Counted from the first letter of the stretch, positions 24,611-33,130 are shown. The stretch: 40,319 nt of DNA from an uncultured Blautia sp. (GCA_900542045.1 UQMI01000033.1:1-40319); one strand, 5' to 3'. A program made the numbers and translations. The notes: a model not told the origin generated them from the sequence alone.

Positions 24611-26299
24611 ATGGGATATATGACGATTGACGGTAGAAAAGTTGAATTTACCGATGAAAAGAATGTCCTTTCTGTTATCAGAAAGGCGGGTATCAATATA
24701 CCAACATTGTGTTACCATTCAGAAGTATCTACTTTTGGTGCCTGCCGTCTTTGTACGGTAGAGGATGACAGAGGCAGAACATTTGCTTCCTGTTCCGAAG
24801 AACCAAGAGACGGAATGGTGATCTATACCAATTCCGGCAAGATCAAAAAATACAGAAAACTGATCGTGGAGCTGCTCCTGGCAGCGCACTGCAGAGACTG
24901 TACCACCTGTATCAAGAGCGGTGAGTGTATTCTCCAGGAGTTGGCGCACAGACTGGGTGTACGGGAAATTCGTTTTGAGAATACCCGTGAGATCCATGAG
25001 ATTGACGACAGTTCACCTTCTATTGTAAGAGATCCGAATAAGTGTATTCTCTGCGGTGACTGTGTACGTGCCTGTGAAGAGCTGCAGGGAATCGGTGCGC
25101 TGGGCTTTGCCTATCGCGGAACGGAAGCTATGGTAATGCCGGAATTCAATAAGAAGATTGCGGAAACCAACTGTGTAAACTGCGGACAGTGCCGGGTTTA
25201 CTGTCCTACAGGCGCTATTTCCATTAAGACAAATACCGATGAAGTATGGGAAGCGCTCTCTGATCCAAATGTTCGTGTAGTTGCGCAGATTGCGCCGGCG
25301 GTCCGCGTAGCAGTGGGCGATGCTTACGGCATTCAGAAGGGCAGAAGTGTGATGGGTAAGATCGTAAACGCTCTGCACCGGATGGGATTTGATGAAGTAT
25401 ATGACACTGCATTCAGTGCGGACCTTACGATCATGGAAGAATCTGCGGAATTCCTGGAGAGACTGGAAAATGGAGGTCCGCTGCCTCTTCTGACTTCCTG
25501 CTGTCCGGCCTGGGTGAAATTTGTTACCGACCAGTATAAAGATTTTGTACCTAATATTTCCAGCTGCCGTTCGCCGCAGGGAATGCTTTCCGCTGTGATC
25601 AAAGAGTATTTCCGCATTCCAAAGAACGCTGCCGGCAAGAAGACCGTGATGGTATCTATTATGCCATGTACGGCGAAAAAAATGGAAGCAGGACGTCCTA
25701 ACAGCTATACAAAGGGAGAGAAAGATACGGATATCGTGATCACTACTACTGAACTGATCCGTATGATCAATAATACCGGTATTGATTTTGCGGCTCTGAC
25801 TCCGGAAGCCTGCGACATGCCCTTTGGTTTTGGATCTGGCGGCGGTGTGATCTTTGGCGTAACCGGCGGTGTGACAGAGGCTGTACTTCGAAGACTGTGT
25901 CCGGAACATACGAAAGCGGCGATGGAAGAGATCGCAGAGTCTGGTGTTCGCGGCGAACAGGGAATCAAAGAATTTACTGTTCAGTATAAAGGTACAGATC
26001 TGAATATCTGTGTGGTAAATGGACTGGCAAACGCAAGAACAGTCATGGATCGTGTAAGAGCAGGTGAGGCCAACTATCATCTTATCGAGGTAATGGCATG
26101 CCGGCGCGGCTGTATCATGGGAGGCGGTCAGCCTACCAGAGCCGGAGACCGGACAAAAGCAGCCAGAGCCAGAGGTCTGTATAATGCGGATAATACCATG
26201 ATCATTAAGAAGTCAGATGAGAACCCGCTGGTAATCGAGCTGTACAATGACCTTCTGAAGAATCGTGAGCACGAATTGCTGCATAATGAGTTTTATTGA
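24611..26299 (+). CDS. hydA: [FeFe]-hydrogenase catalytic subunit HydA, set 2
   Basis: 562 aa, group A. [2Fe-2S] ligands C34, C45, C48, C61; HX3CX2CX5C with H93, C97, C100, C106; two [4Fe-4S] motifs CILCGDCVRAC and CVNCGQCRVYC. H-cluster motifs: L1 TSCCPAW at 295-301 (canonical), L2 MPCTAKKME (C353), and L3 MACRRGCIMGGG (C497, C501), where the usual PGG between the cysteines is RRG. Catalytic subunit of the NAD/ferredoxin-coupled enzyme with the hydC and hydB upstream. AAAGGGG precedes the ATG; an ATG three codons on is a less well spaced alternative. Confidence 0.94.
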   Translation: MGYMTIDGRKVEFTDEKNVLSVIRKAGINIPTLCYHSEVSTFGACRLCTVEDDRGRTFASCSEEPRDGMVIYTNSGKIKKYRKLIVELLLAAHCRDCTTCIKSGECILQELAHRLGVREIRFENTREIHEIDDSSPSIVRDPNKCILCGDCVRACEELQGIGALGFAYRGTEAMVMPEFNKKIAETNCVNCGQCRVYCPTGAISIKTNTDEVWEALSDPNVRVVAQIAPAVRVAVGDAYGIQKGRSVMGKIVNALHRMGFDEVYDTAFSADLTIMEESAEFLERLENGGPLPLLTSCCPAWVKFVTDQYKDFVPNISSCRSPQGMLSAVIKEYFRIPKNAAGKKTVMVSIMPCTAKKMEAGRPNSYTKGEKDTDIVITTTELIRMINNTGIDFAALTPEACDMPFGFGSGGGVIFGVTGGVTEAVLRRLCPEHTKAAMEEIAESGVRGEQGIKEFTVQYKGTDLNICVVNGLANARTVMDRVRAGEANYHLIEVMACRRGCIMGGGQPTRAGDRTKAARARGLYNADNTMIIKKSDENPLVIELYNDLLKNREHELLHNEFY

Positions 26300-26384
26300 T
26301 TGCGGATTCGGAAAGGATCTGTGTAACAGCAGTCTGAATCAGTAAAGAATGCTCCTGTAACAGAAATAAATAATCTGGATCAAG

Positions 26385-26469
26385 AAGAAGCCTGGATGAT
26401 CGGAAAAGATGGTCCAGGCTTCTTGGCGCGTAAAAAACTCCCGGGCTCTGCGGAAACCCAGGAGTTTTT
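26385..26469. terminator. Two hairpins between convergent hydA and membrane-protein genes
   Basis: First, AAGAAGCCTGGA (26385-26396) with its complement at 26413-26424. Second, AAAAACTCC plus GGG (26433-26445) with CCC plus GGAGTTTTT (26457-26469). The second has T-runs on both strands and can act as a bidirectional terminator. Confidence 0.8.
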
Positions 26470-26503
26470 CCATTCGGACAGAATGTATGACGGAGCGGTT
26501 GTT

Positions 26504-27340
26504 TCATGCCTGTTCATACCGGTAGACCACATATTTTTCCGTTTCTCCCACAGGAACACAGCCGGCCTCCTGAATATAGCTGTGCAGAGGATTGTTCAGC
26601 GGTACCACAAGATAATCTACTTCCCGCCAGCGGAGTCCGGCCAGAAACTGCCGCATGGGTATTTCCTCTCCGTAAAATGCCACATCCATCAGTGCCTTCT
26701 GCCCCCGGTAGTAGACGGTGTCTTCGTTAATTCCGGATATGGTCTGGCTGCCGGCACGGTAGAGAACTGCGTTCCGGTCCAGTGCCAGAAGAAGAGAAGG
26801 ATCATACTGACGGGCCACCATGTTCATATTCGTATCAAAGACCACGGTGGGCTGCTCTTCCTCGCTGTCCCTGTGAATAATAGAACATGCATCTACCAGA
26901 TCGTCAGAAACTTTGTAAATATTATCCGGCAGTGCGGGATGCCAGACGCTTTCCAGGGGCTGTCCGCCCAGAAGAATAAGAGCGGCGCAGCCAGCGGCCA
27001 GCAGGATGCGTGCCCATCGGTAACGGGGCAGGCTGCAGAGATGTACCGCGTACCAGGCCAGGACTATGGTGACGGGGAGCAGCCAGAACAGGCGGTAATA
27101 AACAGTTTCCATATCCAGCAGCTGAACCAGAAAGCGCACCAGAATGGGGTTGTAAATCGTAAACAGAAAACAGAAAAAGACACAGACAAAAATGCCGGAG
27201 CCGTCTTTTCTGCGAAACAGCAGCATGCTCAGAACAGCAGCGAGAAACAGCAGGAAAAAAAGAAGGGCATCGCCCCAGTAAGCCTCCAGCGCTTCCAGAA
27301 TAAATGTAAATCCGAATTCTTCAATAGTGATTCCAGGCAT
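26504..27340 (-). CDS. Membrane protein with soluble C-terminal domain, unknown function
   Basis: 278 aa from the ATG at 27340 (TTGGAG 8 bases upstream on the - strand). Three or four hydrophobic segments lie in the first 125 residues, including DALLFFLLFLAAVLSMLLF and ILLAAGCAALILLGG. The last ~150 residues are probably extracytoplasmic, with VVFDTNMNMVARQYDPSLLLALDRN and VDYLVVPLNNPLHSYIQEAGC. This resembles the C-terminal part of large Lachnospiraceae membrane proteins of the DUF6077 or glycosyltransferase-C type. The gene starts 13 bases after the upstream membrane gene. The frame is open 11 codons further upstream and reads protein-like (NDWRIA), so the pair may be one gene split by a frameshift. 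Confidence 0.7.
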   Translation of the reverse strand: MPGITIEEFGFTFILEALEAYWGDALLFFLLFLAAVLSMLLFRRKDGSGIFVCVFFCFLFTIYNPILVRFLVQLLDMETVYYRLFWLLPVTIVLAWYAVHLCSLPRYRWARILLAAGCAALILLGGQPLESVWHPALPDNIYKVSDDLVDACSIIHRDSEEEQPTVVFDTNMNMVARQYDPSLLLALDRNAVLYRAGSQTISGINEDTVYYRGQKALMDVAFYGEEIPMRQFLAGLRWREVDYLVVPLNNPLHSYIQEAGCVPVGETEKYVVYRYEQA

Positions 27341-27353
27341 AGCGATTCTCCAA

Positions 27354-28418
27354 TCATTGGGCGGAAAGAACAAGAAGGTTCATTTCCGCGGCCAGGTAAG
27401 CAAGGGTGTAGATAATATTGGGCAGCAGGCAGAGACAAAGCCGGTACAGCTGTGATCGGGACCTGCGGTGCCAGAGGACCGGGAGGGCGGCGCTGCATAC
27501 CAGTATCGGCAGAAAAATGGCTGTGCCGGAAAATGTGATGGCGCAGATATTTCCCAGAAAAAGCAGCAGCCAGGGAAGGTTGGTCTTTTTGTTCTGATAC
27601 AGCCAGAGACAGCAGTACAGGACGAAGAAGGCCGAGAAATTTGCCAGAAGCGCTTTGCCCTCATAAGATCTGGTGAACAGGAAGGTTCCCGGTGTGTACA
27701 GAGTGCCGGTCATAAGATTCAGCAAAAACAGAAACAAAACGAAGAGGGATGCCTGTTTTTTTCTGTTGGAAAAAAGCCGGAGGCCAAGAAGGTAGTATAA
27801 ACTGTTGGCCGCGAGTACGTTTAGGGCCGACATTACGGTTTTGCTCTGGATAATCGCAGGAATATGCAGAATGCAGGAAACGAACGCATTGTGCATGGGA
27901 TAAGCGGAAAAAATGTATCTGCTGGGAAATACCTGCAGCGGTGCGCCGGTATAGGGATTGTAACGGCCCAGCGTATCTGTATAAACAGAGGTGGCTGTAG
28001 TCCCCACGTAATAGGCGCCGTCCGCACTGGTATCCTGATAAAGAACCACGGCAATCACCTGAAAGGCAATACACAGGGCCAGCAGAATACTCCAGACCAG
28101 CTGACGGTCCGAAAGCTGTCCGGAAAACCGGAAAAACTGACGGATCCGTTTCTTTCCCGGCAGGATCACGGACAAAAGGACCAGGATGCACAGCAGGATT
28201 CCCCATATAATGGAAAATACAGACAGACGTACTTTCAGAAAAGTCATGGGCAGTACCAGACACTCAAAAAGGGCAAAATAGACCACATAGCCAAGTACCA
28301 GACAGCGTGGAAAAGAAGGATTTTTCAGTTTTAAAAGAGTCTCTGTCAGGAATCCCAGCGAGAAAAACACAAGCAGATGCAAAGAGAGAGACAGCAGAAT
28401 CAATAATACAGTAAACAT
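27354..28418 (-). CDS. Polytopic membrane protein, DUF6077-like
   Basis: 354 aa from the ATG at 28418, chosen because AAAGGA lies 8 bases upstream; longer starts fall inside the promoter at 28447-28475. About nine hydrophobic segments. The loop QDTSADGAYYVGTTATSVYTDTLGRYNPYTG followed by FSAYPMHNAFVSCILHI resembles the first periplasmic loop of GT-C glycosyltransferase-like families, with an acidic residue after the first segments. It ends abruptly after EMNLLVLSAQ, where family members of about 600 aa would continue. The next gene supplies such a continuation in another frame. Confidence 0.7.
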   Translation of the reverse strand: MFTVLLILLSLSLHLLVFFSLGFLTETLLKLKNPSFPRCLVLGYVVYFALFECLVLPMTFLKVRLSVFSIIWGILLCILVLLSVILPGKKRIRQFFRFSGQLSDRQLVWSILLALCIAFQVIAVVLYQDTSADGAYYVGTTATSVYTDTLGRYNPYTGAPLQVFPSRYIFSAYPMHNAFVSCILHIPAIIQSKTVMSALNVLAANSLYYLLGLRLFSNRKKQASLFVLFLFLLNLMTGTLYTPGTFLFTRSYEGKALLANFSAFFVLYCCLWLYQNKKTNLPWLLLFLGNICAITFSGTAIFLPILVCSAALPVLWHRRSRSQLYRLCLCLLPNIIYTLAYLAAEMNLLVLSAQ

Positions 28419-28446
28419 AGACAATAATCCTTTCAAAGCTGGATTC

Positions 28447-28475
28447 ATTATAGCATGGGAAATGCGGCATTGCAA
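28447..28475 (-). promoter_or_regulatory. Promoter of the membrane-protein pair
   Basis: On the - strand, TTGCAA (+ strand 28470-28475), a 17-base spacer, and TATAAT (+ strand 28447-28452), 28 bases before the preferred ATG. Divergent from spoIVA. Confidence 0.75.
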
Positions 28476-28521
28476 CAGCAGTGCGCCGGGTGTGGATACG
28501 GAAAAGAAGTTTTTATTTTCG

Positions 28522-28550
28522 GAATATGCCGGGATTTCCGCGCATATATA
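28522..28550 (+). promoter_or_regulatory. Sigma-E-like promoter of spoIVA
   Basis: GAATAT at 28522-28527, a 15-base spacer, and CATATATA at 28543-28550, about 95 bases before the spoIVA start. This fits the mother-cell sigma-E pattern (ATA-rich -35, CATA-type -10), which drives spoIVA in Bacillus subtilis. Match is by eye. Confidence 0.5.
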
Positions 28551-28644
28551 TAAGCAGTATAGCAGATGGAAAAATGACTTCCGCCCGGTCAGGCTGCAGA
28601 CCGGTACCGGCGGGAAAGTTCCAGGATGTAAGGGGGCAGTATTG

Positions 28645-30114
28645 ATGGAACAGTTTCAGGTGTACAAAGACATAAAGGCCCGCACCAATGGAGAAATATA
28701 CATAGGGGTCGTTGGTCCGGTGCGGACAGGAAAATCCACATTTATCCGGCGTTTTATGGAACTGATAGCTCTGCCGGGACTGGAAGAGCCAAGGGCCTCA
28801 CAGATCCGGGACCAGCTTCCTCTGAGCGGATCAGGCAGACTCATCACCACAGTGGAACCAAAATTTATTCCCAAGGACGGCGTGGAGATCGAACTGGATA
28901 AGGATATGAAGGTAAAGGTCCGCCTCATCGACTGTGTGGGATTTCTGGTGCCGGAGGCCACAGGAAACGTGGAAGCGGGAAAAGAGCGGATGGTGAAAAC
29001 GCCCTGGTTTGAACAGGAAATTCCCTTCCATCAGGCGGCAGATACCGGAACTCGCAGGGTGATCTCCCAGCATTCCACCATCGGACTGGTGATCACAAGC
29101 GATGGATCTTTTGGGGAGATCCCCAGGGAAAATTTCCGGGAAGCAGAACAGAAAACGGTGGAAGCGCTGAAAAGTCAGGGAAAACCCTTTCTGATGCTTT
29201 TGAATTCACAGAAACCTTTCCGTGAGGAAACGATGAAGCTGGCAGAAAAGCTGCAGGAAGAATATCAGGTCTCTGTGGTCAGCGTAAACTGTGAGCAGCT
29301 TCGCAAAGATGATGTGATCCGGATCCTGGAACAGGTGCTCTATGAATTCCCTGTGAGCCAGATCCAGTTTTTTATCCCCAAGTGGGTGGAAATGCTTCCG
29401 GAAAGTCACGAACTGAAGAAAAATATCCTGGAACAGATCCGGGAATATATGAAAAATGTAAAACATATCCGGGATATCCAGAAGAACCCGCTGAAAATGC
29501 AGGGGCCTTATGTGGAAGAAACTACGTTGGAATCTGTGGGGCTGTCTGATGGTCTGATCCGCATCCGTGTACATGTAAAGGATGCATATTATTACCAGAT
29601 GCTCAGCGAAATGACCGGCATTGAAATGAACAGCGAATATCAGCTGGTACATACCATGCAGGAATTTGCCAGGATGAAAGAAGAATATGTGAAAGTGCAG
29701 TCGGCCCTGGAGGCGGTGCGGGGCTGCGGTTATGGCGTAGTCATTCCGGAACTGAAGGAAATCCAGTTGGAAGAACCTGCGGTGATCCGCCAGGGAAATA
29801 AATTTGGCGTAAAACTCAAGTCCCGAAGCCCGTCCATCCATATGATCAAAGCGAATATTGAAACGGAGATCGCGCCCATTGTGGGAACCGAGCAGCAGGC
29901 GAAAGATCTGATCACCTATATTCAGGGAAGCGAAGCCAGAGGGGAGAGCATCTGGGAAACCAATATTTTCGGCAAGACCGTGGAGCAGCTGGTAGAAGAT
30001 GGAATCCGTACCAAGATTGCGAGTATTGGGGAAGAAAGTCAGGTGAAACTGCAGGATACGATGCAGAAAATTGTGAATGACAGCAAGGGAGGAATGGTTT
30101 GCATCATTATTTGA
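28645..30114 (+). CDS. spoIVA: Stage IV sporulation protein A
   Basis: Coat-basement ATPase that polymerises on the outer forespore membrane. 489 aa from ATG 28645 (AGGGGG 8 bases upstream), like the 492-aa Bacillus protein. The N-terminal motif VYKDIKARTNGEIYIGVVGPVRTGKSTFIRRFMEL holds the Walker A GPVRTGKST at 24-32. The TRAFAC-like GTPase-fold region continues with LIDCVGFLVPEATG. The C-terminus ends in GMVCIII, a short hydrophobic tail with cysteine, similar to the membrane/SpoVM-contact end in homologues. The longer in-frame start at 28462 is rejected because it would cover the promoter. Confidence 0.95.
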   Translation: MEQFQVYKDIKARTNGEIYIGVVGPVRTGKSTFIRRFMELIALPGLEEPRASQIRDQLPLSGSGRLITTVEPKFIPKDGVEIELDKDMKVKVRLIDCVGFLVPEATGNVEAGKERMVKTPWFEQEIPFHQAADTGTRRVISQHSTIGLVITSDGSFGEIPRENFREAEQKTVEALKSQGKPFLMLLNSQKPFREETMKLAEKLQEEYQVSVVSVNCEQLRKDDVIRILEQVLYEFPVSQIQFFIPKWVEMLPESHELKKNILEQIREYMKNVKHIRDIQKNPLKMQGPYVEETTLESVGLSDGLIRIRVHVKDAYYYQMLSEMTGIEMNSEYQLVHTMQEFARMKEEYVKVQSALEAVRGCGYGVVIPELKEIQLEEPAVIRQGNKFGVKLKSRSPSIHMIKANIETEIAPIVGTEQQAKDLITYIQGSEARGESIWETNIFGKTVEQLVEDGIRTKIASIGEESQVKLQDTMQKIVNDSKGGMVCIII

Positions 30115-30133
30115 TATTATAGAAGGCATATAT

Positions 30134-30191
30134 CTGCGGCGCAGGGCTGCCGGGATGCCGCAGGCAGGGGGCTGGCGAAAAAGTCCCCTGC
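30134..30191 (+). terminator. GC-rich hairpins after spoIVA
   Basis: CTGCGGC (30134-30140) with GCCGCAG (30157-30163), then GCAGGGG (30164-30170) with CCCCTGC (30185-30191). No T-run follows, so terminator function is uncertain. Confidence 0.4.
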
Positions 30192-30217
30192 TCTGGGCTG
30201 AATATGAGCGACTATTC

Positions 30218-30246
30218 TTGACACCCTCAATATATTAAGATATAAT
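30218..30246 (+). promoter_or_regulatory. Perfect consensus promoter of the cell-wall-binding protein gene
   Basis: TTGACA at 30218-30223, a 17-base spacer, and TATAAT at 30241-30246: a full sigma-A consensus, the strongest in the window. Leader of about 105 bases contains an inverted pair GACAC/GTGTC near the ribosome site. Confidence 0.88.
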
Positions 30247-30358
30247 TAAATAAATATTACAGAGTAGAAAAAGAAAGTTATGACAGGAGAATACGTTTGG
30301 GAGGAAACTTCCAAATCTCCCTTGATGACACGCCTGCAGTGTCAAGAAGGAGGAAAGA

Positions 30359-31861
30359 ATGAAAAAGAAAACGAGGATATTTCTGCTTTTGGCATTTGTC
30401 CTGTGTATGACATTCCTGCCGGTTTCCGTACAGGGACTGGGAACCCGGACAGTAATGGCGGCTGCCACCAATGGCTGGAGACAGGCCGGAGATTACTGGT
30501 ATTATTACATAGACGGCAAAAAGCAGACAGGCTTTATCGAAGTAGGCGGGAAGACCTATTATCTGGATTCCAGAGGACGTATGTGCACCGGACTGCAGAA
30601 ACTGACCCAGGGAAGATATTATTTCCGAAGCGACGGTTCCATGGTAACAAATACCTGGGTTAAGATCGGAAGATACTGGTATTATTTCGGCTCTACCGGC
30701 AAAGCGGCTACCAGTCAGTTTCTGAAACAGAATGGAAAGTATTACTACGTAAACCGTAACGGAGCCATGTATACCGGACTCTGGACCATTAACGGAAAGA
30801 AATACTATTTTAACAGTTCCGGTGAGATGCAGACAGGCTGGGTGCAGATCGGTTCTTACTGGTATTACTTCAACAGCAACGGCACGATGCATACCGGGTG
30901 GGTATACCAGAACGATGAGATTTATTTCTGCCTGAAAAGCGGCAAAATGGCCACCGGCCGTGTAAGAAACAGCAAGAATCAATACTATTTTTTCAATAAC
31001 GGCCGGGTGAAGAGTAATGACACCAAGCTTGGCGAACTGCAGAAAGGATGGGTCCAGGTCAGTGCCAACTGGTATCATTTTGATGAGAATACCGGAATCA
31101 TGAGTTTTGGATTCCTTACGGATAATGGTAAAACCTATTATCTCAGCGAGAATAAGGGAATCCGGCAGTATGGGCTGAAGACCATTAACGGCGATTATTA
31201 TTATTTTGAACCAGGTTCCGGGGTCATGGCGGTGAATACCACTAAGACCATCAGCGGAAAGGTATATACCTTTGACGAGGACGGCGTGGGAACTATTACC
31301 CAGGATTATGTGGTTTCCGGCAATGATATACTGGTAAGGGAAAATGGCAGGCAGTGGAGACTGCAGAAAGAATATGTCGAGCATCCGGGAGTGGCGGATG
31401 GAACATTGGAAGACGATGACCTTCTGGCCATGCTGGTGGATGCGGAAGCCAATGATCAGGGGCTGGCAGGCATGACTGCTGTGGCGCTGTCCATTTTGAA
31501 CCGGACACTGCCGGAGAATACCAGTTTCCCCAATAATCTGAGATATGTAATCTATTCCAAGACGCAGTATTCTCCTGTTTTTGATGGAGCCCTGCTCCGC
31601 CGTATGAATGGTATCTGGGAGGAAAAGGCCAAATCCTATCAGGCGGTGGCTGCGGCCAAGAAGCTGCTGAACAGTTACAAATCCACAGGAAAGGCCAGAG
31701 TGATCTCCGGAATTTCCACATCGGTAATGGGGCGGAAGGATTTTGACTGTACGTTCTTTATGACGCCCGGAGCGTTTGAGTCCTGCAACCTGAACTGGGA
31801 CAAGTGCAAAACTTTCCAGTACAGAGGACATGTATTTTTCAGTCAGTGGGTGAGCAATTAA
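30359..31861 (+). CDS. Secreted choline/cell-wall-binding repeat protein with SleB-like cell-wall hydrolase domain
   Basis: 500 aa. A signal peptide (KKKTR then a hydrophobic core) ends near AAA at residue 35. Residues ~38-320 are about 13 repeats of roughly 20 aa of the CW_binding type (for example GWVQIGSYWYYFNSNGTMHTGW), which bind choline or polysaccharide on the surface. Residues ~365-500 match the SleB-type hydrolase family: LLAMLVDAEANDQGLAGMTAVALSILNRT with the expected Glu, then YSKTQYSPVFDG. Probably cuts peptidoglycan or cortex. AAGGAGG before the ATG; its own consensus promoter and terminator show a single-gene unit, so germination versus vegetative role stays open. Confidence 0.88.
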   Translation: MKKKTRIFLLLAFVLCMTFLPVSVQGLGTRTVMAAATNGWRQAGDYWYYYIDGKKQTGFIEVGGKTYYLDSRGRMCTGLQKLTQGRYYFRSDGSMVTNTWVKIGRYWYYFGSTGKAATSQFLKQNGKYYYVNRNGAMYTGLWTINGKKYYFNSSGEMQTGWVQIGSYWYYFNSNGTMHTGWVYQNDEIYFCLKSGKMATGRVRNSKNQYYFFNNGRVKSNDTKLGELQKGWVQVSANWYHFDENTGIMSFGFLTDNGKTYYLSENKGIRQYGLKTINGDYYYFEPGSGVMAVNTTKTISGKVYTFDEDGVGTITQDYVVSGNDILVRENGRQWRLQKEYVEHPGVADGTLEDDDLLAMLVDAEANDQGLAGMTAVALSILNRTLPENTSFPNNLRYVIYSKTQYSPVFDGALLRRMNGIWEEKAKSYQAVAAAKKLLNSYKSTGKARVISGISTSVMGRKDFDCTFFMTPGAFESCNLNWDKCKTFQYRGHVFFSQWVSN

Positions 31862-31906
31862 TAAAGTCCCGCGATTTTAACAACTTTACATAACAATAGC
31901 AGGAGG

Positions 31907-31954
31907 AGCTGTCGCATCAATGATTAGGAAATCATAGGTGCGGCAGCTTTTTTT
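31907..31954 (+). terminator. Intrinsic terminator after the cell-wall protein gene
   Basis: AGCTGTCGCA (31907-31916) pairs with TGCGGCAGCT (31939-31948), with an inner ATGATT/AATCAT stem, followed by TTTTTTT (31948-31954). The rest of the gap to 32132 shows no gene; TATAAT at 31983-31988 may be a weak -10 box. Confidence 0.93.
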
Positions 31955-32132
31955 GCCTTGAAAATTAGAACAATATGTGCTAATATAATCCAAAGTTATC
32001 TAACTTTCCCGCCGTTATACAATGGCGCGGTCAATTCTTTAGTTCTATGGTCTGTTTTCATTTCTGAGACCGTGATGCATGAGATTTCCCAATAGGAACA
32101 CAATACAGGCAGTGAGGTTGATGGAAACAGGC

Positions 32133-32152
32133 ACCTCCTGCTGAAAGGAGGT
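32133..32152 (+). promoter_or_regulatory. Hairpin that sequesters the ribosome-binding site of the Rpn-like gene
   Basis: ACCTCCT (32133-32139) pairs perfectly with AGGAGGT (32146-32152) across GCTGAA. The right arm is the Shine-Dalgarno site itself, 7 bases before the expected start codon. Such structures limit translation, as in several transposase mRNAs. Confidence 0.7.
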
Positions 32153-32158
32153 AGTTTC

Positions 32159-33130
32159 ATAGGAGCAAAAGATTTTATCACTACGGAATTCTTTGGAGAT
32201 CCCTGCCGTCTGGCAGACTTGTTGAATGCAGAGTTCTTCCATGGCGAGGAGCGGATACGTCCGGAGGATATACAGATGGAGAACCCGGTAAGTTACCGGA
32301 GAAACACGAAAGAGAACCTTGCGAAAGTCATGATCAGGGATTCCAGTCATACGATCCGGCTGGGATTGCAGGTGACAGTACTTTCCCTGGAGCATCAGAG
32401 TCATGTGCACTATGCCATGCCCCTGCGGGTGCTCAATGGGGATGGTTCCTGTTATGACGGGCAATGGAGAAGCATACAGAAAATACATAAGAAGGCAGGA
32501 GATCTGCAGGGAGCAGAATTTCTGTCGGGAATGGGACGGGAAGACCGGCTGCTGCCCAGTCTGACGCTGGTGCTGTACTACGGAATGGAACCCTGGGACG
32601 GCCCAAGAAGGTTAAAAGATCTTCTGCAGCTGGAGTATTGTCCGGAGGAGCTGGAGCAGCGGATTGCAGACTATCCCATGCAGCTGCTGGAAGTGGCATT
32701 TTATCTGCACACAGATAAATTCCGGACGGATCTGCGGTATGTATTTGGATTTCTGCAGCGGTCCAGAGATCGAAAAGCGCTGCAATCCTATGTGGTAGAG
32801 CATGCAGAAGTATTCTCGCATCTGGACTGGAGTGCGTATGAGATGCTCCGGATCATGACTCATTCCGAGAAACTGCTCCGGAAAAGTGGGGAAGAGAAAG
32901 GAAGATGTAATATGTGCAAAGCATTGGAAGACTTATTTCAGAGCGGAGTGGAACAGGGGATTGCCGAGGGAGAAGCCAGGGGAGAGGCTCGAGGGAAAAC
33001 TCAGGGAGAAATTTCCGGTATCCGTCTGGCCAGAGAAGTGATCCGTTTGCAGATGGCAGGTTCAGATGAGAACACCATTGCAGAAAGATGTGAAATACCG
33101 GTAACCAAAGTCCGGGAGATCTTATTGTAG
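32159..33130 (+). CDS. Rpn/PD-(D/E)XK nuclease-family protein (transposase-like), with ATA at the start position
   Basis: 323 codons from 32159. The expected family N-terminus (M)GAKDFITTEFF-GDPCRLADLLNAEFFHGEERI is encoded, but its first codon is ATA where ATG is expected; the consensus ribosome site lies 7 bases before it. The next possible start is TTG at 32219 without a site. An in-frame stop at 32093-32095 excludes an earlier start. The nuclease region has SLEHQSHVHYAMPLRVL (ExQ of PD-(D/E)XK) and SLTLVLYYGMEPWDG. The C-terminus is a charged repeat (GEARGEARGKTQGE) and a helix-turn-helix-like end. Either an unusual ATA start or a gene silenced by a start mutation. Family proteins promote recA-independent recombination in E. 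coli. Confidence 0.72.
   Translation: MGAKDFITTEFFGDPCRLADLLNAEFFHGEERIRPEDIQMENPVSYRRNTKENLAKVMIRDSSHTIRLGLQVTVLSLEHQSHVHYAMPLRVLNGDGSCYDGQWRSIQKIHKKAGDLQGAEFLSGMGREDRLLPSLTLVLYYGMEPWDGPRRLKDLLQLEYCPEELEQRIADYPMQLLEVAFYLHTDKFRTDLRYVFGFLQRSRDRKALQSYVVEHAEVFSHLDWSAYEMLRIMTHSEKLLRKSGEEKGRCNMCKALEDLFQSGVEQGIAEGEARGEARGKTQGEISGIRLAREVIRLQMAGSDENTIAERCEIPVTKVREILL

Noticed and set aside
30278..31831. 517-codon open frame on the - strand
   Set aside because: Antisense to the repeat protein gene; its own apparent repeats only mirror the CW-binding repeats.
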